From Nemertoderma westbladi (taxonomy: Eukaryota > Xenacoelomorpha > Nemertodermatida > Nemertodermatidae): 64,000 nucleotides of DNA. Each line of letters begins with the position of its first letter. The first letter of the stretch is position 1. The notes beneath the pieces were generated by a model. That model saw only the letters and a program-made list of their open reading frames with translations. It made no database searches and was not told the origin of the DNA. Where the stretch lies: contig JAUCBJ010007214.1 of the NCBI GenBank assembly GCA_032718475.1, positions 62,001-126,000 on the forward strand. Direction: 5' to 3'. Below, piece by piece: positions 11,201 to 21,876 of this stretch. The position numbers were made by a program, and so were the translations under genes.

Positions 11201-12376
11201 CTACTACTACTATGATCGGCATGCTGCATTGCAGCTGCATTTTTAAGAATGCTGTGCCGGCTTGTCAACAAAATTGCACCGCCACAACTCCCTATCACCC
11301 ATGACATTTGCTAGATCATCCGCATCTTTAAGGCCAGTGTCCTTTAAGATGCGTCTCAAGAAAGTCATGGGCTGTCCACCATGCTTATTCACTCCATGAG
11401 GCTGCCAAAGTACAAGATTATGCACTGGCTGGTCCTCACGGCGAAAGCAATGTCCTGCAAAGCGGAGGCGATTTTGTTCTAGTGTCAAGCTTGGGGGAAC
11501 CAATGAGACACCTCCAATGTTATATAGTGTCTGGTTGGAGATGTGTGCATTGTACTTGACACAATGAACCCGGCGTAGCATTCTTGTGAATGTGCCATCC
11601 AGAGATTTGGTGTCCTCAGCAGTTAGAGCCCAGCATGGACTCCCGTAGAGGAGTACTGGAACTACTGCTGCTCTAAATAATCGGACCTTAAGTTTCCGAT
11701 TAATTCTCGGTGACTTCCAAATCCTGGAAAGCCTATTCAAGGCTGCCCATGCCTTTCCCTTACGTATTCGAAGGTCCTCACCTGACTTCCGGATCCATGA
11801 TCCCAGGTAACAGAAGTCGTCCACATGCTCAAGCATACCATCCTTTGAGCTTATGCTCATCCGATCAGAGACTTGCTGAGGACTTTCAAAGTTAACTGTC
11901 AGAATTTTGGTCTTTCTGGAGTTAATAAAAAGACCAACACTAGAAGCAGCATGTTCTAATGAGCTGAGGAGCCGTTGGGCTCCCTCTAATGATTCTGAGA
12001 GTACTCCTAAGTCATCAGCAAAGTCTAGATCAGTTAGGTACTTGGCAGGATTTCCTCGACTTCTGGAGCCAGTAGGTGGAGTTATCATCACCCCATCATC
12101 ATTATAATGATCTAAGGACATGCGTAGAACATAGTCAACCACAATAATGAACAAGAATGGTGCGAGTGTGTCTCCTTGGAGGACGCCCCATAACACTTCA
12201 AATGGTTCTGTGTCACCGTCAACAGTAGACACAAATGTTGTCGAACCATCGTATACTGATCTGATTGCTGCAATAATTTCATCAGGAATCCCATATAATG
12301 AAAGTATGCTGAACATACGTGAGCGAGAGACTGAATCAAAGGCCTTGAAGAAGTCAACAAAGATAACAGCCAACAG
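11201..12376 (-). mobile_element. RTE-like LINE insertion, 5' truncated, with target duplication
   Basis: The 11-bp duplication AATTAAATTTA flanks the copy at 11190-11200 and 12377-12387. The 3' end on the minus strand finishes with a (TAG)n tail (11201-11212). RTE-type elements characteristically end in short tandem repeats rather than poly-A. Homology to the longer copy at 14.4 kb stops at 12374, the 5' truncation point, with two or three filler bases after it. The bodies of the two copies are nearly identical, so the family was active recently. Confidence 0.9.
11243..12374 (-). pseudogene. RTE-like LINE RT, C-terminal 376 codons
   Basis: It begins inside RT motif A (AVIFVDFFKAFDSV), where the insertion is truncated, and contains GVLQGDTLAPFLF, FADDLGVL, YGSPCWALT and the RLRFAGHCFR / ILKDTGL C-terminal block, then a stop at 11243. 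The endonuclease and N-terminal RT are absent. The ATG at 12371-12373 is made by the truncation and is not a natural start. It differs from the 14.4 kb copy by only a handful of residues. Confidence 0.9.
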
Positions 12377-12424
12377 AATTAAATTTAGAGTAACATTGAA
12401 TTGTAGGAGTGGATAATGACAGAT

Positions 12425-13110
12425 TGGTATATATATATATTATCTTTATAAACATATGAACACATGTCATGTTCGCAACAGTGCAGGTTTGGGCAGATTT
12501 ACCAAGAATATATTAAAGTATAATATTGAAATTAATTATGATTTTGTTGCAGCATTATTTCTGATATAATTTATATCTTTGAACAAGTTCTAAATATTAC
12601 ATATTCGTATAATTATATTCAAGAACTAAAAATAAATATATTCCAGAACTTAAAACCAGTCCAATGATGTATTTATGATGGCCAGGACTACCATATGTTC
12701 TGCTGCCTATAAGTAATACTAATTAAATTATAATTTGAATGGGAGATTAAATTGGTTCTGTTTCAAATATAATTTCATTTTATTACTATTTGGTAAAATA
12801 TCGGGGGGGGGGGGGGGGGGGGGGGGGAGCATATCCCTGAACTGAGGGACTTTTTCATGAGATGGTGTAAGCCAATAACCCCCCCCCCCCCCTCTCTTCT
12901 GGATGTTAACTAGATTCTTACTTCGAAGGTTTATCACTCCTTTACTATCCAACTTTTTTTACTCCCCCAATATAATATCCTCAATTAAGACATTATGTAA
13001 TACAGTAGTAGCACGAGAACAAAATGTAGGTATTTAATTTAATTGTTTCCAATCTAGTATCCCCAGCAACAAATGCTGGTTATTAAATTAACAAAATGAC
13101 GATGATGATG
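12425..13110. repeat. Interspersed ~700 bp repeat, copy B
   Basis: This matches 1850-2555 in the same orientation. Its poly-G run is longer (about 23 G, 12804-12826) and its poly-C run shorter (about 14 C, 12879-12892) than in copy A, showing homopolymer length drift. No gene. Confidence 0.8.
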
Positions 13111-13205
13111 AGCCCTCGTGTTACTATCACGAGCCCTCATGATAGCTAACACGAGTCTCATGATAGCTAGCACAAGACCTCGTGATAGCTCTAACACGAT
13201 ATGGG
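13111..13205. repeat. Short imperfect repeats (ATGATAGCTAACACGAG-like)
   Basis: Four imperfect copies of a (C/T)ATGATAGCTA(A/G)CAC(A/G)AG-type unit follow each other. The function is unknown. Confidence 0.5.
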
Positions 13206-14400
13206 ATCGCTGGCGTTTTCTAAGTTACCTTTTCCACTCTGTTTAAGTTGGTAACAACAACGAAGACAAATTTTCTTTGTATTTGTGAACTCTGAGGCAA
13301 CTAATACTTTACCAAACCCACTTTCCTCGTAAAACTGTAACAGGCCGTAAAAATTACTTTTGAGTGTTATTATTTCTAATTAATGCATAATGCAACCATA
13401 ATAAACAAACTGAAATAAAAATTGAAATTAATTGCTGAAATAATTTGATAATCTGAAATTAAAATCATGATATTTTAATAATTTTTTTATGCAACATGAA
13501 AAACGTAATTAATATTAAAATATGACATTACAGCTATTGAAAAAAAACACAAATCATGTTTATCTAATCAGCAGATACTATATTGCGTAGTAGGCCTACG
13601 GGTATAGTTTAACCTTTTCAGTCCTAACACTGGTGGCGTGTTTCGTAACACATTTAGTATTTACGGAATGAGCAACATTTCAGTGTTTAAACGGGATCAG
13701 ACTTTTCGGGATTTCCGGTTTGGTGATCGGGGCAGGATTTCCGCAATTTTGTGAAAGTTTTCTTCAATATTTCCATGTGGCAGTGTGTGTATTAAGGGTT
13801 TGGAGTTTGGACAAATTTATTGCACTATGCTGAAATATTAGTGAGATTTAAATTATATTAATATATATATTAATATACATTAGTTGATTTTTGGATGGTT
13901 TACTGACATATCAAGCCGGCATAGCATTCTTAATATTATTATTATTTATCATTTACAGCAGGCAACATGATATTTATATTACAAACAACAATCAGCCCAT
14001 ATCTATTTGTAACTATTCTACATCGATCTATCTACCTACAGCACATATGATATTATAATTTATACTAATTATAAATATGTAGTTATTAAGTGAAAATTAC
14101 TAACGGAGGATAATGGGATATAAACTATGAAACCAAATTTCTTGAATCGCACATATCATTAATTCGTGAACCATGAAAATATGTATAGCAACTAATTGAA
14201 TTGATGATTACATTATTAGACATAGAAATTCTACTATGTAAACTGGAAATTGATTTATATCGAATGTGAATGAAACATGGTAAATTATTACAACCGAAGA
14301 AATTCGACATACAAGCACCAAACGGGATCGAGAAAAGCTTATTGTGCTGCGTTATTGTACGCTACTCTATAAGTCGGTTGTAAACAATTGATGAGTAATT
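13206..14400. other. AT-rich unassigned region
   Basis: I see no gene here. A (TA)n palindromic stretch lies at about 13853-13880. The short minus-strand frame at 14125-14310 has no supporting feature. Confidence 0.4.
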
Positions 14401-17285
14401 ACTACGTACTACTAGGATCGGCATGCTGCATTGCAGCTGCATTATTAAGAATGCTGTGCCGGCTTGTCAACAAAATTGCACCGCCACAACTCCCTATCAC
14501 CCATGACATTTGCTAGATCATCCGCATCTTTAAGGCCAGTTTCCTTTAAGATGCGTCTCAAGAAAGACATGGGCTGTCCACCATGCTTATTCTCTCCATG
14601 AGGCTGCCAAAGTACAAGATTATGCACTGGCTGGTCCTCACGGCGAAAGCAATGTCCTGCAAAGCGGAGTCGATTTTGTTCTAGTGTCAAGCTTGGGGGA
14701 ACCAATGAGACACCTCCAATGTTATATAGTGTCTGGTTGGAGATGTGTGCATTGTACTTGACACAATGAACCCGGTGTAGCATTCTTGTGAATGTGCCAT
14801 CCAGAGATTTGGTGTCCTCAGCAGTTAGAGCCCAGCATGGACTCCCGTAGAGGAGTACTGGAACTACTGCTGCTCTAAATAATCGGACCTTAAGTTTCCG
14901 AATAATTCTCGGTGACTTCCAAATCCTGGAAAGCCTATTCAAGGTTGCCCATGCCTTTCCCTTACGTATTCGAAGGTCCTCACCTGACTTCCGGATCCAT
15001 GATCCCAGGTAACAGAAGTCGTCCACATGCTCAAGCATACCATCCTTTGAGCTTATGCTCATCCAATCAGAGACTTGCTGAGGACTTTCAAAGTTAACTG
15101 TCAGAATTTTGGTCTTTCTGGAGTTAATAAAAAGACCAACACTAGAAGCAGCATGTTCTAATGAGCTGAGGAGCCGTTGGGCTCCCTCTAATGATTCTGA
15201 GAGTACTCCTAAGTCATCAGCAAAGTCTAGATCAGTTAGGTACTTGGCAGGATTTCCTCGACTTCTGGAGCCAGTAGGTGGAGTTATCATCACCCCATCA
15301 TCATTATGATGATCTAAGGACATGCGTAGAACATAGTCAACCACAATAATGAACAAGAATGGTGCAAGTGTGTCTCCTTGGAGGACGCCCCATAACACTT
15401 CAAATGGTTCTGTGTCACCGTCAACAGTAGACACAAATGTTGTCGAACCATCGTATACTGATCTGATTGCTGCAATAATTTCATCAGGAATCCCATATAA
15501 TGAAAGTATGCTGAACATACGTGAGCGAGAGACTGAATCAAAGGCCTTGAAGAAGTCAACAAAGATAACAGCCAGATGCCTGTCTTTCTTTTTTGATAAT
15601 TCTTCAATTATCCTTCTAAGTGCCAAAATGGGCTCCATGGTCCCACGACCTTTACGGAACCCATTCTGATTTCCACGGAGCAGTCTCTCAATGGGATCCC
15701 TGATGCGATTTAATAGAATCCTATTGTATAGCTTTGCAGCAATCGAGATCAATGAGATTCCCCGAAAAGAACCATAGAGTGTTAGGTTGCCCTTCTTGGG
15801 AACTGGCACCAACATATTTGTTTTCATTTCTTGTAAGACTCTTGTTGTACGGTACATGTCTACTATGATGGGATAGATGAGCTTTAAACACTCAGGTATT
15901 TTAAAGACCTCAGGGGGAACACCATCTACTCCACTGGCACGATTGGTCTTAAAGCTCTTTGCAGCAGCCTTCACTTCTGCAAAGGAGATATCGCCAATGG
16001 GAATATCTGGGAGTACAGACTCAGACACCTTTACTTCTATAAAGTTATCAGGCAATACCTTGTCATTTTTGAGGAGCTTTTCAAAGTGGGCTTTCCAACC
16101 ATTGAGGCGATCGGCTGGTGATTCAGCCTTAACCTTGGTGGTTGGTTGGCTTTTCCGCCCAGTAAGCAGATTGATCGATTTCCATGCCTGGGATGATTGC
16201 CTGCTGTCGTCAGCATCATTGATGGCATCAACCTGTTGGTTTATTAGCTCCTGTAGATTAACAGAGTACTGCCTGTTCAGGGACCTAGATGCAGCCTTAA
16301 CTGCATTCTTGGCCGCTGTAGTCTGTTTGAGTCGGGACTCTTTCTGCGCCTTATGAAGGTCATTTCGGCACTTTTGAATTTTGTTGTCAGTCCAGGGGGC
16401 CCTTTTCCTGTTTCGAGGGTATACAGGAACTGTTTCTGCAGCTGCTAACTTAACTGCTTCTGTAAAGGCAGTATAGCCCTCACAGTGATCTGCCGCCTCA
16501 GAGGCAAGAGCCTCATACCTGTTGCTCAGCTGTAGTGTGAAGCTGGATCTCACACTTGGCTGTTGCAACAGAGAGGACCAGTCATGCCGCGGCAAGGCAG
16601 ATTTCGTTGTTCTGCTAGCACGCAGACTAAGTCTTACCTTGGCCATAATAAGGCGGTGATCACTGGAGAAGGGTCGAAGTGTAAATGCATTACAGTCTTG
16701 TATAGAGCTCCTGTATTTCCTACGAAACAGATTATGGTCTATCTGGGACTTGTGACCACTGGGTCCACTATGAGTCCATAGCTTTCCAGTTCGCTTCTTG
16801 AACTGGGTTCCAGCCGAGAACAATCCATTTCCAGAGATAAAATCCTGAAGATGGACAGAATTTCGGTTAACACTATTGCTATAGACCCAGGGCGATGTAG
16901 GTGATTGATGCAGACTTGCATTAAAGTCTCCCAGGAATGTTAAGAATGCATGCTGATCCACTCCATCAGTAGCTGCTTGTAGATTGTGGTAAAAATTTTC
17001 CACCTCCTCTACAGGGGCAACACTAGTTGGAGAGTAGCACACAATCAGAACCACCTTAGGAAACTTCTTAGCCAGTCTTCCAGAACATGAGAAGTGGCAA
17101 CAGATGATGCGGTTAGAGATTTGGTCTATTTTGTCCAATACTGCATGTGCAGTTGGATTCATCAATAGACCAATTCCACCATTGCCACTATCATCTGCTG
17201 ACGCGAGGGCGAGTCGCCAACCGCCCCCCATGTCCTTAATCAGAACCTCATCAGTCTGTCCAGTCTGCAATATAAAAAAAAACAT
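14401..17285 (-). mobile_element. RTE-like LINE, longest copy
   Basis: The 3' end carries the family terminal sequence (GCAGCTGCA...GCCGATCC) followed by a TAG-repeat tail at about 14401-14414. The coding region is uninterrupted for 946 codons. On the 5' side, 17286-17570 may be the element's leader. No target duplication was found because the 5' border is unclear. Confidence 0.85.
14445..17285 (-). CDS. LINE endonuclease-reverse transcriptase, 946 aa, intact frame
   Basis: The N-terminal part is an apurinic-type endonuclease: GDFNA at 119-123, SQIDHNLF at ~185 and SSDHRLI at ~213. It lacks the first catalytic block, so either the copy is slightly truncated or the start lies upstream. The RT has VPVPKKGNL...SFRGISL at ~500, VDFFKAFDSV at ~575, GVLQGDTLAPFLF and FADDLGVL at 688-695. 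The C-terminus has the HCFRREDQPVHNLVLW and FLRRILKETGL blocks common to RTE-like proteins. The ATG at 17285 is followed by a T-tract and TTGCAG, which looks like a splice acceptor, so this Met may be an artefact of the junction. It nicks DNA and reverse-transcribes LINE RNA. Confidence 0.85.
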   Translation of the reverse strand: MFFFILQTGQTDEVLIKDMGGGWRLALASADDSGNGGIGLLMNPTAHAVLDKIDQISNRIICCHFSCSGRLAKKFPKVVLIVCYSPTSVAPVEEVENFYHNLQAATDGVDQHAFLTFLGDFNASLHQSPTSPWVYSNSVNRNSVHLQDFISGNGLFSAGTQFKKRTGKLWTHSGPSGHKSQIDHNLFRRKYRSSIQDCNAFTLRPFSSDHRLIMAKVRLSLRASRTTKSALPRHDWSSLLQQPSVRSSFTLQLSNRYEALASEAADHCEGYTAFTEAVKLAAAETVPVYPRNRKRAPWTDNKIQKCRNDLHKAQKESRLKQTTAAKNAVKAASRSLNRQYSVNLQELINQQVDAINDADDSRQSSQAWKSINLLTGRKSQPTTKVKAESPADRLNGWKAHFEKLLKNDKVLPDNFIEVKVSESVLPDIPIGDISFAEVKAAAKSFKTNRASGVDGVPPEVFKIPECLKLIYPIIVDMYRTTRVLQEMKTNMLVPVPKKGNLTLYGSFRGISLISIAAKLYNRILLNRIRDPIERLLRGNQNGFRKGRGTMEPILALRRIIEELSKKKDRHLAVIFVDFFKAFDSVSRSRMFSILSLYGIPDEIIAAIRSVYDGSTTFVSTVDGDTEPFEVLWGVLQGDTLAPFLFIIVVDYVLRMSLDHHNDDGVMITPPTGSRSRGNPAKYLTDLDFADDLGVLSESLEGAQRLLSSLEHAASSVGLFINSRKTKILTVNFESPQQVSDWMSISSKDGMLEHVDDFCYLGSWIRKSGEDLRIRKGKAWATLNRLSRIWKSPRIIRKLKVRLFRAAVVPVLLYGSPCWALTAEDTKSLDGTFTRMLHRVHCVKYNAHISNQTLYNIGGVSLVPPSLTLEQNRLRFAGHCFRREDQPVHNLVLWQPHGENKHGGQPMSFLRRILKETGLKDADDLANVMGDRELWRCNFVDKPAQHS

Positions 17286-17570
17286 AGTGGGGGTTGGGGG
17301 TGCTTTTTTGCCGAGTCAGCTCTCGGGGCAAATACCACACCCTGGTTTGCCATTCCACAGGGTGGGTGTCGCAATGGAGTCAGATATGAGGCCCATCACC
17401 CATATCTACTCTGGCGCACATGACCCACCATTGGCTGTTGCAGCTCATCTGCTGGGTCATGCCCTGTACCCTTGCTGCCAGGTGCAGGCTGCCAGGTCTA
17501 TGCGCGACCATTCACCCACTGTTAAGGGAGACTGGATTCGGGAGCTTGGACTTATTATTGCGTTGTAGAC
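17286..17570 (-). other. Possible LINE leader
   Basis: It contains a stem-loop (CCGAG...CTCGG at about 17313-17327) and moderately GC-rich sequence ending near 17570, where composition changes to AT-rich. It may be the 5' UTR of the minus-strand LINE. No coding frame is supported. Confidence 0.35.
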
Positions 17571-18397
17571 CTACTGTATTATTCGATTGATCGTTACTAT
17601 ATAATCTCTGACAATATATTTACTTTCGGGGAAATATTAACAGTTCCTTTAGGACGTGGCGCTTTAAGTATAAAAACAGAGTTATGACTTATACTAATCA
17701 CAACTAGATGGCTACTGAGTTTCGTAAAAGGCGCATTCTTTAGAAGATGCTTTATTACCAATCACACTACCTCGCACGACTTCACACTGCTTCACACTGA
17801 TCTGCCGACAGTCACTGAATTTGATCATATATAAGGAGGATAGCAACTGACACATGTAGGGATTATGAAATAGCATTTAATTAACACAAAAACGACTATA
17901 ATGTAAGTTGCAATTGCTACCGGTAACCTGTCCTCTCACCTTCAGTAATCAAGAAGATTGGGGTTTTATGATTCTTTATCGGTATTCTCCAAATATAACA
18001 ATATATTCATCAACATATATAACAATTAATAACAGACAGTAAAATAATGCGGTGAATGCAGTAGTGCAGTGTTGTGTTATGGAGTCAGGTATGATATGAT
18101 ATGATATGGTAATAGTTTTACGTTTCGATATTCAAAGCCATCTAATGTTCAGGCCAAAGTCTGAAACTTCTACAGAAGCACAGAAGAATCCTAAGCCGGT
18201 GTTCTGGGCTTAGAAAAAATACAACACTACTGACACATACACAGACCTGCTCGGTTTACATAGGCTCTTTTTCCACATAAAATGAAAATCGCTCTGATTG
18301 GCTGAGCTAAACAAAGAACAAAGAAAAGTTACACGTGTACAGGAAATCAGCTGGTAGATGTCGTCATCTCAGCTCCAGTCTTTAGAGTATTAAGCGC
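17571..18397. other. Unassigned; short ATGAT microsatellite
   Basis: No gene is seen. A (ATGAT)n tract lies at about 18089-18107. By position this stretch could hold the 3' LTR of the minus-strand BEL-like element, but no second copy exists in the window to prove it. Confidence 0.35.
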
Positions 18398-18553
18398 ATT
18401 GCGGTAAAGTGACTTTTTATGTCCGCTAAGGCACTTACAGAGTATATAGCGGAGAAAATGGCTTGTTATGTCCGCTAAAACACCGACACGGTACACTGCG
18501 GGCAAAATGACTTGTTATGGCTGCAAAAGCTTTTACACCGCTCCCAGAAAATG
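18398..18553. repeat. Three ~60 bp imperfect repeats with hairpins
   Basis: Three successive units share AAA(A/G)TG(A/G)CTTGTTATG-CCGCTAAA. Units one and two each close a hairpin (TCCGCTA with TAGCGGA; CCGC with GCGG). Confidence 0.55.
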
Positions 18554-19304
18554 GAATTTGAGTCTATAAAATATATAAAATCACAGTTTCTAAAATATAA
18601 AAATACTCTAAACTACTAGTCTTTCTTACGCGGACGGCGTTTACGAATTTTTTTGAGGCTAGTGAGGTCTTTTTCTCTTTGGGGCGAGCCACTTTACTAG
18701 GAGGGCTATAACTCCTGGGTGAAGGGTGCAATATGATTGCATCGGAAGGTTTAGGATTACGGTCGGTGTATCCGCCAGTCGAGGTACCCGGTTGATCGAT
18801 ATCAACCTCAGTGGAGCGAGGTCGAACAACCTTCAGAGAGCGTTTCAAGACAGCAGCTCTTACTGGTCCCTGACGAGTCGTCTGTACAAGGGCGGTAGGC
18901 GGACCGTGTGTAGTGAGAAATTTCCTCGGTTTGATGGTTCTTTCTAACTCGCGTTCTCGGGCTCTATATTCATAGGGTCGTCTATGAACTTCCTGCAGTG
19001 GTAGATGCGAGTTGATGAACAACTCACTGTATTCAGGATCTTGACGGATGAAGTTGATCAAGTTATAGGAATTAAGATCATTGGGATTAATGTTCCTGAG
19101 ATATTTACGAACAAATTTGGTAGAAATATTCTCGCCAACACGTTTCATTAGTTTGTAACTCGGTATGCGAGATTTTTGTTCAACGGACGCAAATAGATAC
19201 GGGTGGAATGCATAAACTCCCTCGTAGGCACGTCCAGGGTAATAGCGATGACGTGACTCACAATGTAGATCAGCGTTCGCTTCCCAGGCTCAAATGTAGC
19301 GTAA

Positions 19305-20105
19305 CATTGATATTTCAATAACATATCAATTGTAACAGCTGGTCGATTGTGGCGCGCGGTTGTCCTTCCATCTACCACATACGGTTGCTCCGTCTACGGC
19401 GTTTCCGCGGCCGACGCGCCCAGCTTACCACACGTGGAGCTCGTTCGCGCGTTCTACTGGAAACTGTGGTGTGGGGTGAGCAAATACGCCTCCACCACGG
19501 CAATCCTAAACGCGGTCGACCGCCCTGCAGAGAACGGCGAGCTCTCCCTCCTCGAACTCACAGGCTACAGGCGCCGCGCTGCAGCCCAATTCATCTCCAA
19601 TGGCTCGCACCACAAGCTCTGCCGCAGTAAAGGGTGTTGGCGGCCGACCCCCACATGCGTCTGCCGTCTCTGCGACGACCAGGCGACGGACAAGGACCAC
19701 GGCCTCAGTTGCACTGGCGTCCCGACTCTACTAACAACAGTAAAACGCTCACTGTTCCTGTACGCCGTGAAATGATCTATTCTAATTTTTACACGATCTA
19801 TTTTAAAACTTCCCCCAGCCACGCTATAACCAAACATTGAATTGTACAATATTTCAACCATGCAACGACATTTTATTATATTATATATATTTTTTCCCTT
19901 TTTTTTTATTATATTATATATTCATTTTATTATATCCCCATCTCCAAATAACCTATAAATAATGTGTATCCCATTTTCCATTATCTGTCATACAATACAG
20001 TATTATATGGTCACATAACAACTTTCATATTTTACAGTAGGCCTACCTACCTTTATGTGCATGTTTATTTTATTTACACCATATGTTGGTATTAAAGCTT
20101 TCGTT
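19305..20105 (+). mobile_element. 5'-truncated LINE inserted in the exonuclease pseudogene
   Basis: The 15-bp target duplication TCAAATGTAGCGTAA flanks it at 19290-19304 and 20106-20120. Removing the insert restores alignment of the pseudogene to the 32-34 kb ORF. It carries the C-terminus of an RT followed by an AT-rich 3' UTR without poly-A. The first ~40 bases (19305-19345) do not look coding. Confidence 0.8.
19347..19775 (+). pseudogene. LINE ORF2 C-terminus with CCHC-like motif
   Basis: The frame begins WRAVVLPSTTYGCSVYGV, typical of the segment just after the RT thumb, and ends with CRLCDDQATDKDHGLSC, a C-x2-C-x9-H-x3-C zinc-knuckle-like motif as found at the C-terminus of several LINE clades. 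The upstream RT and endonuclease are missing. The clade cannot be fixed from this piece. GC-rich codon use differs from the AT-rich surroundings. It belongs to a family not otherwise present in the window. Confidence 0.65.
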
Positions 20106-21876
20106 TCAAATGTAGCGTAAGGTAATCATTTCATCTACGCTTTCCAGGTCTCGGTTAAAAGGGCAATCAAAACTTGTATGTCCTTTAAACTGACAATGAT
20201 GGCATTGAGTCATAAATTGGGGGCAGACTGCGAAAATGTGCAAGTTATTGAGTCTACAATACGCACAATAGATCTCCATCGTAGGTTGTTCATGGAAGTA
20301 GGAGCAGGGTACGTTGGAGTCCACTGGGGTGAAATGGTCTCGAGATGCGCATAATCGGCAACGTTTCCTAGAGACATAGTTGGCATGCCGATAATCATAC
20401 GCGGTGAGACATTGTGGACCTTGATACCATTCCAGGACGTAGTCGTTGTCACTGCTCCGGGGCGCTGTGGGCTGAATCTCCTCGGATTCTAAGCATATTG
20501 GTTTGTCTTCCAATTGCATAGCGGAGATAGGTGTAGCCATCTCTTCGAGCGAACCCAGTGTCTGAACTTCCACGATAGAATAACCCGTGGGGATTCGAGG
20601 TCTTTGTATAACAGAAGAATGTAAGTTCTGTATACAAACGTCTTTGAAAATGGCGAATCCAGCGCTGTCTAACTTCTCAGCAGCTGAGTCTCTTAGGCTG
20701 AGCTTGGTCAGAGCGCGGTCCTTGAACTGACTATCAACGTTACGGAACGGAGTCAGAAAGCGCCTAAAGCATTCGAAGTGGATGAATTTATTGTGTTCAT
20801 CTAGCTTGGCGAGCTTGGTTCCAAGTATCAAGGGATGGGCGCGTATAGTACGACTTCATACATCGGCTAGCCAACCGGTAAGTGCGGCGTTCTCGAAGAT
20901 AGTGTATATAGCTAATGAGGGGCGAAGGGGAACACTCATAAAGCTATACACGACGCCAGGTGCAGTCAATGGTCCGTCGAAGTATAATCGAGAATAATGA
21001 TCTCCATATACTTGTTGATAGTTGATAGGGTTTCCGACTTTGAAATTCCATCCATATTCTTGGAAGGCAAGATGTCCGATGGATGTTTGTTGTACTTTAT
21101 TGATGCCGCTGGGTGTATTGGCATACATAGTTCGGAAGAAACCTCGGCCTTCTGCCCAGGGAGCAATCAGCTGGGTATCTACGAAAGGATATGGGATATT
21201 CTCCATGTTCCTGTTGTATTCCTAATATGTCTTCCATTGATGGTAGAGAGCAGGGGAAGGCCTTTGTCGTATTCAGCAAGATTCAAAAATACGATCTCAG
21301 TAGGAGGATTCAGCATTCAAAGACCATCTCCAAATGAATTTATCCCCAATCATTCAGGGAGGTGAACAACAGATTTATGACACATAATGGCACCCGTGCC
21401 CCGGAGAAAACTATTCACATTATGGACCCTGGATATTAACGTATGGTTTTTTCCAGTGGGTTCTCCTCTATTTGTCTTTATAAACCTTCTTCCACATTCT
21501 ATCTTTCGAGTCGGTTTCGAATAGAGTTATTGTGTTCGATTCTCGGTTTATCGTTGCGACTCCACTGGGTATGATATTTAAATAGAACCATTTCCCTTTT
21601 GGTGTCTACATCGTCTGTATCGTGTAAATCGATAGGATGACCAGTAGTTAAGAAGTCCATACACGTACCATTACGATGTGTATAGCGATCGGTGAATATT
21701 CTATAGTCCAATTCACGCGTGAGTTGTTCCTTGGACATTGGCGGTTCGATATAACGGCCATCGTCCTCCGTAGTAGTTGGACTAGCGTTGCCGCGTATTA
21801 AGCTATCAACAAATGCTTGCAACGGGAGGGTATATTGCTCCCTGATACCAAGATCATCTTCTATCAACTCAGTCAT

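Larger units (their letters stand above)
18564..21876 (-). pseudogene. Diverged copy of the exonuclease/zinc-knuckle ORF, broken
   Basis: Read on the minus strand, pieces in different frames line up in order with the ORF at 32131-34665. The N-terminal part is at 21876-21499. An EIVFLNLAEYDKGLP segment (~21290-21245) matches IFLFDLGTYGKKDG. A MED block and VDTQ (~21185) match the exo II and DMQ blocks. VYSF...IYTIFEN (~20930-20895) matches VYQF...RYILQED without gaps. Three cysteine clusters lie at ~20365-20148, ending CHHCQFKGHTSFDC. The C-terminus is at 19289-18564 (RKYLRNINPN matches QRYLDRWTPE). Several frameshifts and stops, plus a LINE inserted at 19305-20105, make it a dead gene. It lies 3' of a DUF5641 fragment, the same order as in the intact element. 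Confidence 0.65.

Noticed and set aside
17104-17568. 154-codon plus-strand ORF beside the LINE
   Set aside because: Half of it is antisense to the LINE endonuclease; the remainder shows no motif.
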